Assembly (NCBI GenBank): GCA_030762175.1
Contig: CM060834.1
Span: forward strand, 62,539,501-62,603,500
Direction of reading: 5' to 3'
Origin: Metallyticus violacea
Taxonomy: Eukaryota > Arthropoda > Insecta > Mantodea > Metallyticidae
DNA: 64,000 nt
Positions 51,100-63,110 of this stretch are shown one piece after another. Under the pieces are notes generated by a model. The model worked only from the letters and a program-made list of their open reading frames with translations, was not told the DNA's origin and made no database searches. A program made the translations under genes and the position numbers. How positions within the stretch are numbered: position 1 is the first letter of the stretch; every line of letters starts with the position of its first letter.

Positions 51100-52330
51100 A
51101 TTTCGATGGTTGGAAACTCCATTAGAATCACTTTTTTTCCGTTCTTATTTGAGATAACTGGTTCTCTTTCCTTTTCCTTCTTTGATAGCCTTAGAAAAGC
51201 ATATTATGCCGAAAGAATCTCGAAAAGAAAATTTTTTTTTCGAAGTTTAAAAACTTCAAAAGGAACCCGTTTTGTGGCGTTTCAAATGGAGATAACTATT
51301 TCTCCTTCATTATTCTTGTTTGATAGCCTTAGAAAACCATAAAATGAAGAAAGTTTCGCGAAAAGAAAACATTTATTTCGATGGTTGGAAACTCCATTAG
51401 AATCACTTTTTTTCCGTTCTTATTTGAGATAACTGGTTATCTTTCATTTTGCTTCTTTGATAGCCTTAGAAAAGCATATTATGCGGAAAGAATCTCGAAA
51501 AGAAAAACATTTTTTTTCGAAGTTTAAAAACTTCAAAAGAATCGCGTTTTGTTGCGTTTCAAATGGAGATAACTATTTCTCCTTCTTTATTCTGGTTTTA
51601 TAGCCTTAGAAAACCATAAAATGAAGAAAGATTCGCGAAAAGAAAACATTTATTTCCACGGTTGGAAACTCCATTAGAATCACTTTTTTTCCGTTCTTAT
51701 TTGAGATAACTGGTTCTCTTTCATTTTCCTTCTTTGATAGCCTTAGAGAAGCATATTATGCGGAAAGAATCTCGAAAAGAAAAAAAATTTTTTTCGAAGT
51801 TTGAAAACTTCAAAAGAATCACGTTTTGTTGCGTTTCAAATGGAGATAACTATTTCTCCTTCTTTATTCTAATTTGATAGCCTTAGAAAACCAAAAATGA
51901 AGAAAGTTTCGCGAAAAGAAAACTTTTATTTCGATGGATGGAAACTCCATTAGAATCACTTTTTTTCCGTTTTTATTTGAGATAACTGGTTCTCTTTCAT
52001 TTTCCTTCTTTGATAGCCTTAGAAAAGCATATTATGCGGAAAAAATCTCGAAAAGAAAATTTTTTTTTTCGAAGTTTAAAAACTTCAAAAAAAAAAATCG
52101 CGTTTTGTTGCGTTTCAAATGGAGATAACTATTTCTCCTTCTTTTTCTGGTTTGATAGCCTTAGAAAACCATAATATGAAGAAAGATTCGCGAAAAGAAA
52201 ACATTTATTTCGATGGTTGGAAACTTAATTAGAATCACTTTTTTCCGTTCTTATTTGAGATAACTGGTTCTCTTTCATTTTCCTTCTTTGATAGCCTTAG
52301 AAAAACATATTATGCGGAAAGAATCTCGAA
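51100..52330 (-). repeat. Local B-dimer expansion with CTCCATTAG variant
   Basis: Four successive dimers at a period of 276 bp (starts near 51106, 51382, 51658 and 51934) share GGAAACTCCATTAGAATC and CATTTTCCTTCTTTGATAG-like variants rare elsewhere. The usual form is GGAAACTTCATTAG. This looks like a recent local amplification of one dimer. Confidence 0.78.
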
Positions 52331-53536
52331 AAGAAACAATTTTTTTTCGAAGTTTGAATACTTAAAAAGAATCGCGTTTTTTTGCGTTTCAAATGGAGAT
52401 AAATATTTCTCCTTCTTTATTCTAGTTTGATAGTCTTAGAAAACCACAAAATGAAGAAAGATTCGCGAAAAGAAAACATTTATTTCGATGGTTGGAAACT
52501 TTTATATAATCACTTTTCTTCCGTTCTTATTAAGGATAAGTGTTTCTCTTTCATTTGTCTACTTTTATAGCCTTAGAAAAGCATATTATGCGGAAAGAAT
52601 CTCGGAAAGAAAAAAAATTTTTTCGAAGTTTAGAAACTTCAAAAGAATCTAGTTTTGTTGCGTTTCAAATGGAGATAACTATTTCTCCTTCATTATTCTA
52701 GTTTGATAGCCTTAGAAAACCATATAATGAAGAAAGTTTCGCTAAAAGAAAACATTTTTTTCGACGGTAGAAAATTCATTAGAATCACTTTTTTCAGTTC
52801 TAATTTCATTTTCCTTCTTTGATAGCATTAGAAAAGCAAATTATGCGGAAAGAATCTCGGAAAGAAAAAAAAAATTTTTTGAAGTTTGGAAACTTCAAAA
52901 GAATCGCGTTTTGTTGCGTTTCAAATGGAGATAACTATTTGTCCTTCATTATTCTAGTTTGATAGCCTTAAAAAACCATAAAATGAAGAAAGTTTCGCGA
53001 AAAGAACACATTTATTTCGACGGTTGGAAACTTCATTAGAATCACTTTTTTCCGTTCTTATTTGGGATAACTGGTTCTCTTTCATTTTTCCTCTTTGATA
53101 GCTTTAGAAAAGCATTTTCTGCGCAAAGAATCTCGAAAAGAAAAAAAATTTTTTTTCGTAGTTCGGTAACTTCAAAGGAATCACGTTTTGTTGCGTTTCA
53201 AATGGAGATAACTATTTCTCCTTCCTTATTCTAGTTTGATAGCCTTAGACAACCATAAAATGAAGAAAGATTCGCGAAAAGAAAATCATTATTTCGATGG
53301 TTGGAAACTTCATTAGAATCATTTTTTTCCGTTCTTATTTGAGATAGCTGGTTCTCTTATCTTTTTCCACTTTGATAGCCTTAGAAAAGCATATATGCTG
53401 AAATTATCTCCGAAAGAAAAAAATTTTTTTCGAAGTTTGGAATCTTCAAAAGAATCGCGTTTTGTTCCGTTTCAAATGGAGATAACTATTTCTCCTTCAT
53501 TATTCTAGTTTGATAGCCTTAGAAAACCATTAAATG

Positions 53537-53546
53537 AAGAAAGATT
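53537..53546 (+). repeat. Target-site duplication, 5' copy
   Basis: AAGAAAGATT precedes the SINE and is repeated after its poly-A tail. It is ordinary type-1 unit sequence. Confidence 0.85.
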
Positions 53547-53559
53547 CAACCGCCACGGG

Positions 53560-53577
53560 TGGCCGAGGTCGTTAAGG
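53560..53577 (+). promoter_or_regulatory. Pol III box A of the SINE
   Basis: TGGCCGAGGTCGTTAAGG resembles the D-arm region of serine/leucine-type tRNAs (TGGCCGAGTGGTTAAGG). It lies 13 bp from the element's 5' end. Confidence 0.8.
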
Positions 53578-53604
53578 CACGGACTCGTGAGCGGGAGGTC
53601 CGCC

Positions 53605-53614
53605 GTTCGAATCC
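53605..53614 (+). promoter_or_regulatory. Pol III box B of the SINE
   Basis: GTTCGAATCC is a perfect box B core, about 45 bp after the start of box A, as in tRNA genes. Confidence 0.9.
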
Positions 53615-53641
53615 CGCCAGGACCGTCCTCCCTGACTGGGG

Positions 53642-53647
53642 TTTTTT
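53642..53647 (+). terminator. T6 run, possible premature Pol III terminator
   Basis: Six T residues lie 28 bp after box B. Four or more T residues usually stop Pol III, so transcripts from this copy may end after about 100 nt instead of reaching the tail. Confidence 0.45.
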
Positions 53648-53848
53648 CCAGGTTTTCCTCAGTCTTCATAACTGGCAAATGCCGGGGAGGTACCTAAACT
53701 TAGGCCTGGAACGCTTCCTTCCTTAAAAAAAAAAAAAAATATCCTTTCCCAATTTATCATTTCATCTCATGTATCATCAGTGTCCACCGCCTGTGGTGCC
53801 TCAGTAGTGAAAACGGGCGTTAAACACTACTCAAAAAAAAAAAAAAAA

Positions 53849-53858
53849 AAGAAAGATT
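53849..53858 (+). repeat. Target-site duplication, 3' copy
   Basis: AAGAAAGATT follows the poly-A tail. Its first two A residues cannot be told from the tail, so the certain part is GAAAGATT. Confidence 0.82.
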
Positions 53859-56800
53859 AGCAAAAAGAAAACATTTATTTCGATGGTTGGAAACTTCATT
53901 AGAATCACTTTTTTTCCGTTCTTATTTGAGATAACTGTTTTTCTTTCATTTTTCCACTTTGATGCCCTAGAAAAGCATATAATGCGGAAAGAATCTCGGA
54001 AAGAAAATTTTTTTTTTTCGAAGTTTGGAAACTTCAAAAGAATCGCGTTTTGTTGCGTTTCAAATGGAGATAACTATTTCTCCTATTTTATTCTAGTTTG
54101 ATAGCCTTAGAAAACCACAAAATGAAGAAAGATTCGCGAAAAGAAAAGACTTATTTCAGTTGTTGGAAACTTCATTAGAATCACTTTTTTTCCGTTCTTA
54201 TATGAGATAACTGGTTATCTTTCATTTTTCTTCTTTGATAGCCTTAGAAAAGCATATTATGCCGAAAGAATCTCGAAAAGAAAAAAATTTTTTTGAAGTT
54301 AGGAAACTTCAAATAATCGCGTTTTTTTATGTTTCAAGTGGAGATAACTATTTCTCCTTCATTATTCTAGTTTGATAGCCTTAGTAATCCATAAAACGAA
54401 GAAAGATTCGCGAAAAGAACACATTTATTTCGATGGTTGGAAACATCATTATAATCACCTTTTTCCGTTCTTATTTGAGATAACTGGTTCTCTTTCGTTA
54501 TTCTACTTTGATAGCTTTAGAAAAGCATATTCTGCGCAAAGATTCTCGATAAGAAAAAAAAATTTTTTCGAAGTTTGGTAACTACAAAAGAATCGGGTTT
54601 TGTTGCGTATCAAATGGAGATAACTATTTCTCCTTTATTATTCTAGTTTGATAGCCTTAGAAAACCATAAAATGAAGAAAGATTCGCGAAAAGAAAACAT
54701 TTATTTCCATGGTTGGAAACTTCATTAGAATCACTTTTTTTCTGTTTTTATTTAAGATAACTGGTTCTCTTTCATTTTCACACTTTGATAGTCTTAGAAA
54801 AGCATATTATGCGGAAAGAATCTCGGAAAGAAAATAATTTTTTTTCGAAGTTTGGAAACTTCAAAAGAATCTAGTTTTGTTGCGTTTCAAATGGAGATAA
54901 CTATTTCTCCTTCATTATTCTAGTTTGATAGCCTTAGAAAACCATAAAATTTAGAAAGTATCGGGAAAAGAAAACATTCATTTCTATGGTTTGAAACTTC
55001 ATTAGAATCACTTTTTTCCGTTCTTACGTGAGTTAACTGGTTATCTTTCATTTTTCTTCTTTGATAGCTTTAGAAAAGCATATTATGCGGAAAGAATCTC
55101 GAAAGGAAAACACTTTTTTTTTGAAGTTTGGAAACTTCATAAGAAACGCGTTTTGTTGCGTTTCAAATAGAGATAACTATTTCTCCTTCATTATTCTAGT
55201 TTGATAGCCTTAGAAAACCATAAAATGAAGAAAGATTCGCGGAAAGAAAACATTTATTTCCATGGTTGGAAACTTCATGATAATCAATTTTTTTCCGTTC
55301 TTATTTGAGATAACTGGTTCTCTTTCATTTTTCTACTTTGATAGCTTTAGAAAAGCATATTCTGCGCAAAGAATCTCGAAAAGAAAAAACATTCTTTTTC
55401 GTAGTTCGGTAACTTCAAAGGAATCCCGTTTAGTTGCGTTTCAAATGGAGATAACTATTTCTCCTTCATTATTCTAGTTTGATAGCCTTAGAAAACCATA
55501 AAATGAAGAAAGATTCGCGAAAAGAAAATCATTATTTCGATGGTTGGAAACTTCATTAGAATCATTTTTTTCCGTTCATATTTGAGATAACTGGTTCTCT
55601 TTCCTTTTTCCACTTTGATAGCCTTAGAAAAACATATATGCTGAAATTATCTCCGAAAGAAAAAATTTTTTTTCGAAGTTTGGAATCTTCAAAAGAATAG
55701 CGTTTTGTTGCGTTTCAAATGGAGATAACTATTTCTCCTTCATTTTTCTAGTTTGATAGCCTTAGAAAACCATAAAATGAAGTAAGTTTCTCGAAAAGAA
55801 AACATTTATTTCGAGAAGAAACTTCATTAGAATCACTTTTTTTCCGTTCTTATTTGAGATAACTGGTTCTCTTTCATTTTTCTACTTTGATAGCCTTAGA
55901 AAAGCATATTATGCGGAAAGATTCTCGATAAATTTTTTTTTTTCGAAGTTTCGTAACTTCAAAAGAATCGCGTTTTGTTGCGTTTAAATGGTGATAACTA
56001 TTTCTCCTTCATTATTCTAGTTTGATAGCCTTAGAAAACCATAAAATGAAGAACGATTCGCAAAAGAAAAGATTTATTTCGATGGTTGGAAACTTCATTA
56101 AAATGACTTTTTTTCCGTTCTTATTTGAGATAACTAGTTCTCTTTCCTTTTACCACTTTGAAAGCCTTAGAAAAGCATATTCTGCGCAAAGATTCTCGAA
56201 AAGAAAAAAAATTTTTTCGATGTTTCGATACTTCAAAGGAATCCCGTTTTGTTGCGTTTCAAATGGAGATTACTATTTCTCCTTCATTATTCTAGTGTGA
56301 TAGCCTTAGAAAACCATAAAATGAAGAAAGTTTCGCGAAATGAAAACATTTATTTCGATGGTTGGAAACTTCATTAGAATCACTTTTTTTTCCGTTCTTA
56401 TTTGAGTTAACTGGTTCTCTTTCAATTTTCCACTTTGATAGCCTTAGAAAAGCATATTATGCTGAAAGAATCTCGAAGAGAAAAAAAAATTTTTTTCCAA
56501 GTTTGGAAAATTATAAAGAAATGCGTTTTGTTGAGTTTAATGGAGATAACTATTTCTTCTTCCTTATTCTAGTTTGATAGCCTTAGAAAACCATAAAATG
56601 AAGAAAGATTCGCAAAAAGAAAAGATTTATTTCGATGGTTGGAAACTTCATTAGAATCACTTTTTTTCCGTTCTTATTTGAGATAACTGTTTCTCTTTCA
56701 TTTTTCCACTTTGATAGCCTTAGAAAAGCATATTATGCGGAAAGAATGTCGGAAAGAAAAAATTTTTTTTTCGAAGTTTGGAAACTTCAAAAGAATCGCG

Positions 56801-59800
56801 TTTTGTTGCGTTTCAAATGGAGATAACTATTTCTCCTATTTTATTCTAGTTTGGTAACCTTAGAAAACCATAAAATAAAGAAAGTTTCGGGAAAAGAAAA
56901 CATTTATTTCGATGGTTGGAAGCTTCATTAGAATCACTTTTTTCCGTTCTTATATGAGACAACTGGTTATCTTTCTATTTTCTTCTTTGATAGCCTAAGA
57001 AATGCATATTATGCGGAAAGAATCTCGAAAAGAAAAAAAATTTTTGTTGTAGTTTGGAAACTTATATAGAATCGCATTTTGTTGAGTTTGATGGAGATAA
57101 CTATTTCTCCTTCATTATTATAGTTTGATCGCCTCAGAAAACCATAAAATGAAGAAAGGTTCGCGAAAAGAAAGAATTTATTTCGATGGTTTTAAACTTC
57201 ATAAGAATCACTTTTTTTCCGTTCTTATTTGAGATAACTGGTTCTCTTTCATTTTTCTACTTTGATAGCCTTAGAAAAGCATATTCTACGCAAAGAATCT
57301 CGAAAAAAAAAATTTCTTTCGAAGTTTGGAAACTTCAAAAGAATCGCTTTTTGTTGCGTTTCAAATGGAGATAACTATTTCTCCTTCATTATTCTAGTTT
57401 GATAGCCTTAGAAAACCACAAAATGAAGAAAGTTTCGCGAAAAGAAAACATTTATTTCGATGGTTGGAAACTTCATTAGAATCACTTTTTTTCCGTTCTT
57501 ATATGAGATAACCGGTGATCTTTCATTTTTCTTCTTTGATAGCCTTAGAAAAGCATATTATGCGGAAAGAATCTCGAAAAGAAAAAAATTTTTTTGAAGT
57601 TAGGAAACTTCAAAAGAATCGCGTTTTGTTACGTTTCAAGTGGAGATAACTATTTCTCCTTGATTATTCTGGTTTGATAGCCTTAGTAATCCATAAAATG
57701 AAGAAAGATTCGCGAAAAGAAAGCATTTATTTCGATGGTTGGAAACTTCATTAGAATCACATTTTTCCGTTCTTATTTGAGATAACTGGTTCTCTTTCAT
57801 TATTCTACTTTGATAGCTTTAGAAAACCATATTCTGCGCTAAGATTCTCGATAAGAAAAAATTTTTTTTCGAATTTTGGTAACTTCAAAAGAATCGCGTT
57901 TTGTTGCGTATCAAATGGAGATAACTATTTCGCCTTTATTATTCTAGTTTGATAGCCTTAGAAAACCATAAAATGAAGAAAGATTCGCGAAAAGAAAACA
58001 TTTAAATCAATGGTTGGAAACTTCATTAGAATCACTTTTTTCCGTTCTTATTTGGGATAACTGGTTCTCTTTCATTTTTCCTCTTTGATAGCTTTAGAAA
58101 AGCATATTATGCGAAAAGAATCTCGAAGAGAAAACTTTTTTTTTTTCCAAGTATGGAAACTTATAAAGAATCTCGATTTGTTGAGTTTGATGGAGATATC
58201 TATTTCTCCTTCATTATTCTAGTTTGATAGCCTTAGAAAACCATAAAATGAAGAAAGATTCGCAAAAACAAAACATTTATTTCGATGGTTGGAAACTTCA
58301 TTAGAATGACTTTTTTTCCGTTCTTATATGAGATAACTGTTTATCTTTCATTTTTCTTCTTTGAAAGCTTTAGAAATGCATATTGTGCGGAAATAATCTC
58401 CAAAAGAAAAGTTATTTTTTCGAAGTTTGGAAACTTCAAATGAATCGCGTTTTGTTGCGTTTCAAATGGAGATAACTATTTCTTCTTCCTTATTCTAGTA
58501 TGATAGCCTTAGAAAACCATAAAATGAAGAAAGTATAGGGAAAAGAAAACATTTATTTCGATGGTTTGAAACTTCATTAGAATCACTTTTTTCCGTTCTT
58601 ATATGAGTTAACTGGTTATCTTTCATTTTTCTTCTTTGATAGCCTTAGAAAAGCATATTATGCGGAAAGAATCTCGAAAGGAAAAACATTTTTTTTTGAA
58701 GTTTGGAAACTTCAAAAGAAACGCGTTTTGTTGCGTTTCAAATGGAGATAACTATTTCTCCTTCATTATTCTAGTTTGATAGCCTTAGAAAACCATAAAA
58801 TGAAGAAAGATTCGCGGAAAGAAAACATTTATTTCCATAGTTGAAAACTTCATTATAATCACTTTTTTTCCGTTCTTATTTGAGATAACCGGTTCTCTTT
58901 CATTTTTCTACTTTGATAGCCTTAGAAAAGCATATTATGCGGAAAGATTCTCGAAAACAAAATTTTTTTTCGATGTTTGGAAACTTCAAAAGAATCGCGT
59001 TTTGTTGCGTTTAAATGGAGATAACTATTTCTCCTTCATTATTCTAGTTTGATAGCCTTAGAAAACCGTAAAATGAAGAAAGATTCGCAAAAAGAAAAAA
59101 GATTTATTTCGATGGTTGGAAACTTCATTAAAATGACTTTTTTTCCGTTCTTATTTGAGATAACTGGTTCTCTTTCCTTTTACCGCTTTGAAAGCCTTAG
59201 AAAAGCATATTCTGCGCAAAGAATCTCGAAAAGAAAAAAAAAATTTCGAAGTTTGGATACTTCAAAGGAATTCCGTTTTGTTGCGCTTCAAATGGAGATT
59301 ACTATTTCTCCTTCATTATTCTAGTTTGATAGCCTTAGAAAACCATAAAATGAAGAAAGATTCGCAAAAAGAAAACATTTATTTCGATGGTTGGAAACTT
59401 CATTAGAATCACTTTTTTTCCGTTCTTATTTGAGATAACTGTTTCTCTTTCCTTTTTCCACTTTGATAGCCTTAGAAATGCATATTATGCGGAAAGAATC
59501 TCGGAAAGAAAAATTTTTTTTTTCGAAGTTTGGAAACTTCAAAAGAATCGCGTTTTGTTGCGTTTCAAATGGAGATAAATATTTCTCCTATTTTATTCTA
59601 GTTTGATCGCCATAGAAAACCATAAAATGAAGAAAGATTCGCGAAAAGAAAACATTTTTTTCGATGGTTGGAAACTTCATTAGAATCACTTTTTTTCTGT
59701 TCTTATTTGAGATAACTGGTTCTCTTTCATTTTTCCAATTCGATAGCTTTGGAAAAGCCTATTATGCGGAAAGAATCTCCGAAAGAAAAAAAAATTTTTC

Positions 59801-60540
59801 GAAGTTTGGAATCTTCACAAGAATCGCGTTTTGTAGCGTTTCAAATGGAGATAACTATTTCTCCTATTTTATTCTAGTTTGATAGCCTTAGAAAACCATA
59901 AAATGAAGAAAGATTCGCGAAAAGAAAAGACTTATTTCAGTTGATGGAAACTTCATTAGAATCTCTTTTTTTCCATTCTTATATGAGATAACTGGTTATC
60001 TTTCATTTTTCTTCTTTGATAGCCTTAGAAAAGCATATTATGCCGAAAGAATCTCGAAAAGAAAAAAAAATTTTTGCAGTTAGGAAACTTCAAAAGAATC
60101 GCGTTTTGTTATGTTTCAAGTGGAGATAACTATTTCTCCTTCATTATTCTAGTTTGATAGCCTTAGTAATCCATAAAAGTAGAAAGATTCGCGAAAAGAA
60201 AACATTTATCTCGATGGTTGGAAACATCATTATAATCACTTTTTTTCCGTTCTTATTTGAGATAACTGTTTCTCTTTCATTTTTCCACTTTGATAGCCTT
60301 AGAAAAGCATATTATGCGGAAAGAATCTTGAAAAGAAAAATTTTTTTTTTCGAAGTTTGGAAACTTCAAAGAATCGCGTTTTGTTGCGTTTCAAATGGAG
60401 ATAACTATTTTTCCTTTATTATTCTAGTTTGATAGCCTTAGAAAACCATAAAATGAAGAATGATTTGCGAAAAGAAAACATTTATTTCCATGGTTGGAAA
60501 CTTCATTAGAATCACTTTTTTTCCGTTCTTATATGAGATA

Positions 60541-61881
60541 ACTGGTTATCTTTCATTTTTCTTCTTTGATGGCCTTAGAAAAGCATATTATGCGGAAATA
60601 ATCTCGAAAAGAAAATTTTTTTTTTCGAAGTTTGGAAACTTCAAAAGAATCGCGTTTTGTTGCGTTTCAAATGGAGATAACTATTTCTCCTTCAATATTC
60701 TAGTTTGATAACCTTAGAAAACCATAAAATGAAGAAAATTTCGCGAGAAGAAAACATTTATTTCAATGGTTGGAAGCTTCATTAGAATCACTTTTTTCCG
60801 TTCTTATATGAGATAATCGGTTATCTTTCTATTTTCTTCTTTGATAGCGTAAGAAAAGCATATTATGCGGAAAGAATCTCGAAAAGAAAAAAAATTTTTG
60901 TTGTAGTTTCGAAACTTATATAGAATCGCGTTTTGTTGAGTTTCATGGAGATAACTATTTCTCCTTCATTATTCTAGTTTGATAGCCATAGAAAACCATA
61001 AAATGAAGAAAGATTCGCGAAAAGAAAACAGTTATTTCGATGGTTGGAAACTTCATTAGAATCACTTTTTTTCGGTTCTTATTTTAGATAACTGGTTCTC
61101 TTTCCTTTATCCACTTGGATAGACTTAGAAAAGCATATTATGCGGAAAGAATCTCCGAAAGAAATCGCGTTTTGTTGAGTTTGATGGAGATAACTATTTC
61201 TCCTTCATTATTCTAGTTTGATAGCCTTAGAAGACCATAAAATGAAGAAAGATTCGCAAAAAGAAAACATTTATTTCGATGGTTGGAAACTTCATTAGAA
61301 TCACTTTTTTTCCGTTCTTCTTTGAGATAACTGGTTCTCTTTCATTTTTCTACTTCGATAGCTTTAGAAAAGCATATTCTGCGCAAAGAATCTCGAAAAG
61401 AAAAAAAAAATTTTTCGTAGTTTGGTAACTTCAAACGAATCCCGCTTTGTTGCGTTTCAAATGGAGATAACAATTTTCCTTCATTATTCTAGTTTGATAG
61501 CTTTGAAAAACCATAAAATGAAGAAAGATTCGCAAAAAGAAAACATTTATTTCGATGGTTGGAAACTTCATTAAAATCACTTTTTTTTCCGTTCTTATTT
61601 GATTTAACAAGTTCTCTTTTTTTTTTCCACTTTGATTGCCTTACAAAAGCATATTATGCGGAAAGTATCTCGAAGAGAAAAAAATTTTTTTTCCAAGTTT
61701 GGAAACTTCAAAAGAATCGCGGTTTGTTGCGTTTCAAATGGAGATAACTATTTCTCCTTCATTATTATAGTTTGATCGCGTTAGTAATCCATAAAATTAG
61801 AAAGATTCGCGAAAAGAAAACATTTATCTCGATGGTTGGAAACATCATTATAATCACTTTTTTTCCGTTCTTATTTGAGAT
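60541..61881 (-). repeat. 1341-bp higher-order block, copy 1
   Basis: This is followed directly by a second copy at 61882 to about 63110, with landmarks shifted by 1341 bp (61559 to 62900). The length is not a whole number of dimers because the block includes one shortened unit. Confidence 0.82.
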
Positions 61882-63110
61882 AACTGGTTGTCTTTCATTT
61901 TTCTTCTTTGATGGCCTTAGAAAAGCATATTATGCGGAAATAATCTCGAAAAGAAAATTTTTTTTTTCGAAGTTTGGAAACTTCAAAAGAATCGCGTTTT
62001 GTACGTTTCAAATGGAGATAACTATTTCTCCTTCAATATTCTAGTTTGATAACCTTAGAAAACCATAAAATGAAGAAAGTTTCGCGAAAAGAAAACATTT
62101 ATTTCAATGGTTGGAAGCTTCATTAGAATCACTTTTTTCCGTTCTTATATGAGATAATTGGTTATCTTTCTATTTTCTTCTTTGATAGCGTAAGAAAAGC
62201 ATATTATGCGGAAAGAATCTCGAAAAGAAAAAAAATTTTTGTTGTAGTTTCGAAACTTATATAGAATCGCGTTTTGTTGAGTTTGATGGAGATAACTATT
62301 TCTTCTTCATTATTCTAGTTTGATAGCCTTAGAAAACCATAAAATGAAGAAAGATTCGCGAAAAGAAAACAGTTATTTCGATGGTTGGAAACTTCATTAG
62401 AATCACTTTTTTTCGGTTCTTATTTTAGATAACTGGTTCTCTTTCCTTTTTCCACTTGGATAGACTTAGAAAAGCATATTATGCGGAAAGAATCTCCGAA
62501 AGAAATCGCGTTTTGTTGAGTTTGATGGAGATAACTATTTCTCCTTCATTATTCTAGTTTGATAGCCTTAGAAGACCATAAAATGAAGAAAGATTCGCAA
62601 AAAGAAAACATTTATTTCGATGGTTGGAAACTTCATTAGAATCACTTTTTTTCCGTTCTTCTTTGAGATAACTGGTTCTCTTTCATTTTTCTACTTTGAT
62701 AGCTTTAGAAAAGCATATTCTGCGCAAAGAATCTCGAAAAGAAAAAAAAATTTTTTCGTAGTTTGGTAACTTCAAACGAATCCCGTTTTGTTGCGTTTCA
62801 AATGGAGATAACAATTTTCCTTCATTATTCTAGTTTGATAGCTTTGAAAAACCATAAAATGAAGAAAGATTCGCAAAAAGAAAACATTTATTTCGATGGT
62901 TGGAAACTTCATTAAAATCACTTTTTTTTCCGTTCTTATTTGATTTAACAAGTTCTCTTTCATTTTTCCACTTTGATTGCCTTACAAAAGCATATTATGC
63001 GGAAAGTATCTCGAAGAGAAAAAAATTTTTTTTCCAAGTTTGGAAACTTCAAAAGAATCGCGGTTTGTTGGGTTTCAAATGGAAATAACTATTTCTCCTT
63101 CATTATTATA
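61882..63110 (-). repeat. 1341-bp higher-order block, copy 2 (slightly truncated)
   Basis: This is the tandem copy of 60541-61881. It ends near 63110, where GATCGCCTCAG replaces GATCGCGTTAG of the first copy and the sequence moves to another subfamily. Confidence 0.8.

Larger units (their letters stand above)
14149..53546 (-). repeat. Satellite B tandem array, main part (138-bp units, 276-bp dimer)
   Basis: On the plus strand each unit begins GATAGCCTTAGAAAA and is about 136-138 bp. Two types alternate. Type 1 runs CCATAAAATGAAGAAAGATT, CGCgAAAAGAAAACATTTAT, TTCGATGGTTGGAAACTTCA, TTAGAATCACTTTTTTTCCG, TTCTTATTTGAGATAACTGG and TTCTCTTTCATTTTTcCAC. Type 2 runs GCATATTATGCGGAAAGAAT, CTCGAAAAGAAAA, an AnTn tract, CGAAGTTTGGAAACTTCAAA, AGAATCGCGTTTTGTTGCGT, TTCAAATGGAGATAACTATT and TCTCCTTCATTATTCTAG. 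Together they make a dimer of about 276 bp; for example unit starts fall at 32140, 32278 and 32414. Units near 14.15-15.3 kb are the most diverged, as expected at an array edge. The many 63-97-codon frames starting at the ATGGTTGG of type 1 repeat with the dimer and are not genes. The strand is given as minus because the reverse complement aligns with satellite A. Confidence 0.95.
53547..53850 (+). mobile_element. tRNA-derived SINE inserted in satellite B
   Basis: This is the only GC-balanced, non-satellite stretch in the window. From 5' to 3' it has a tRNA-like head with Pol III box A (53560-53577) and box B (53605-53614), then a body containing GGCAAATGCCGGGGAGGTAC and CGCTTCCTTCCTT, an internal A15 run (53725-53739), a second module ending GGGCGTTAAACACTACTC, and an A18 tail (53833-53850). 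It is flanked by AAGAAAGATT on both sides. Removing the element plus one duplication restores a 137-bp B unit (unit starts 53512 and 53961), so it landed in a finished array by target-primed insertion. It encodes no protein and would rely on a LINE for mobility. The body reminds me of SINE bodies in other insects, but I cannot confirm a family. Confidence 0.9.

Noticed and set aside
53550..53625. A functional tRNA gene
   Set aside because: Boxes A and B are present, but I cannot fold a convincing acceptor stem or anticodon arm. The sequence continues into a SINE body with A-tail and target duplication.
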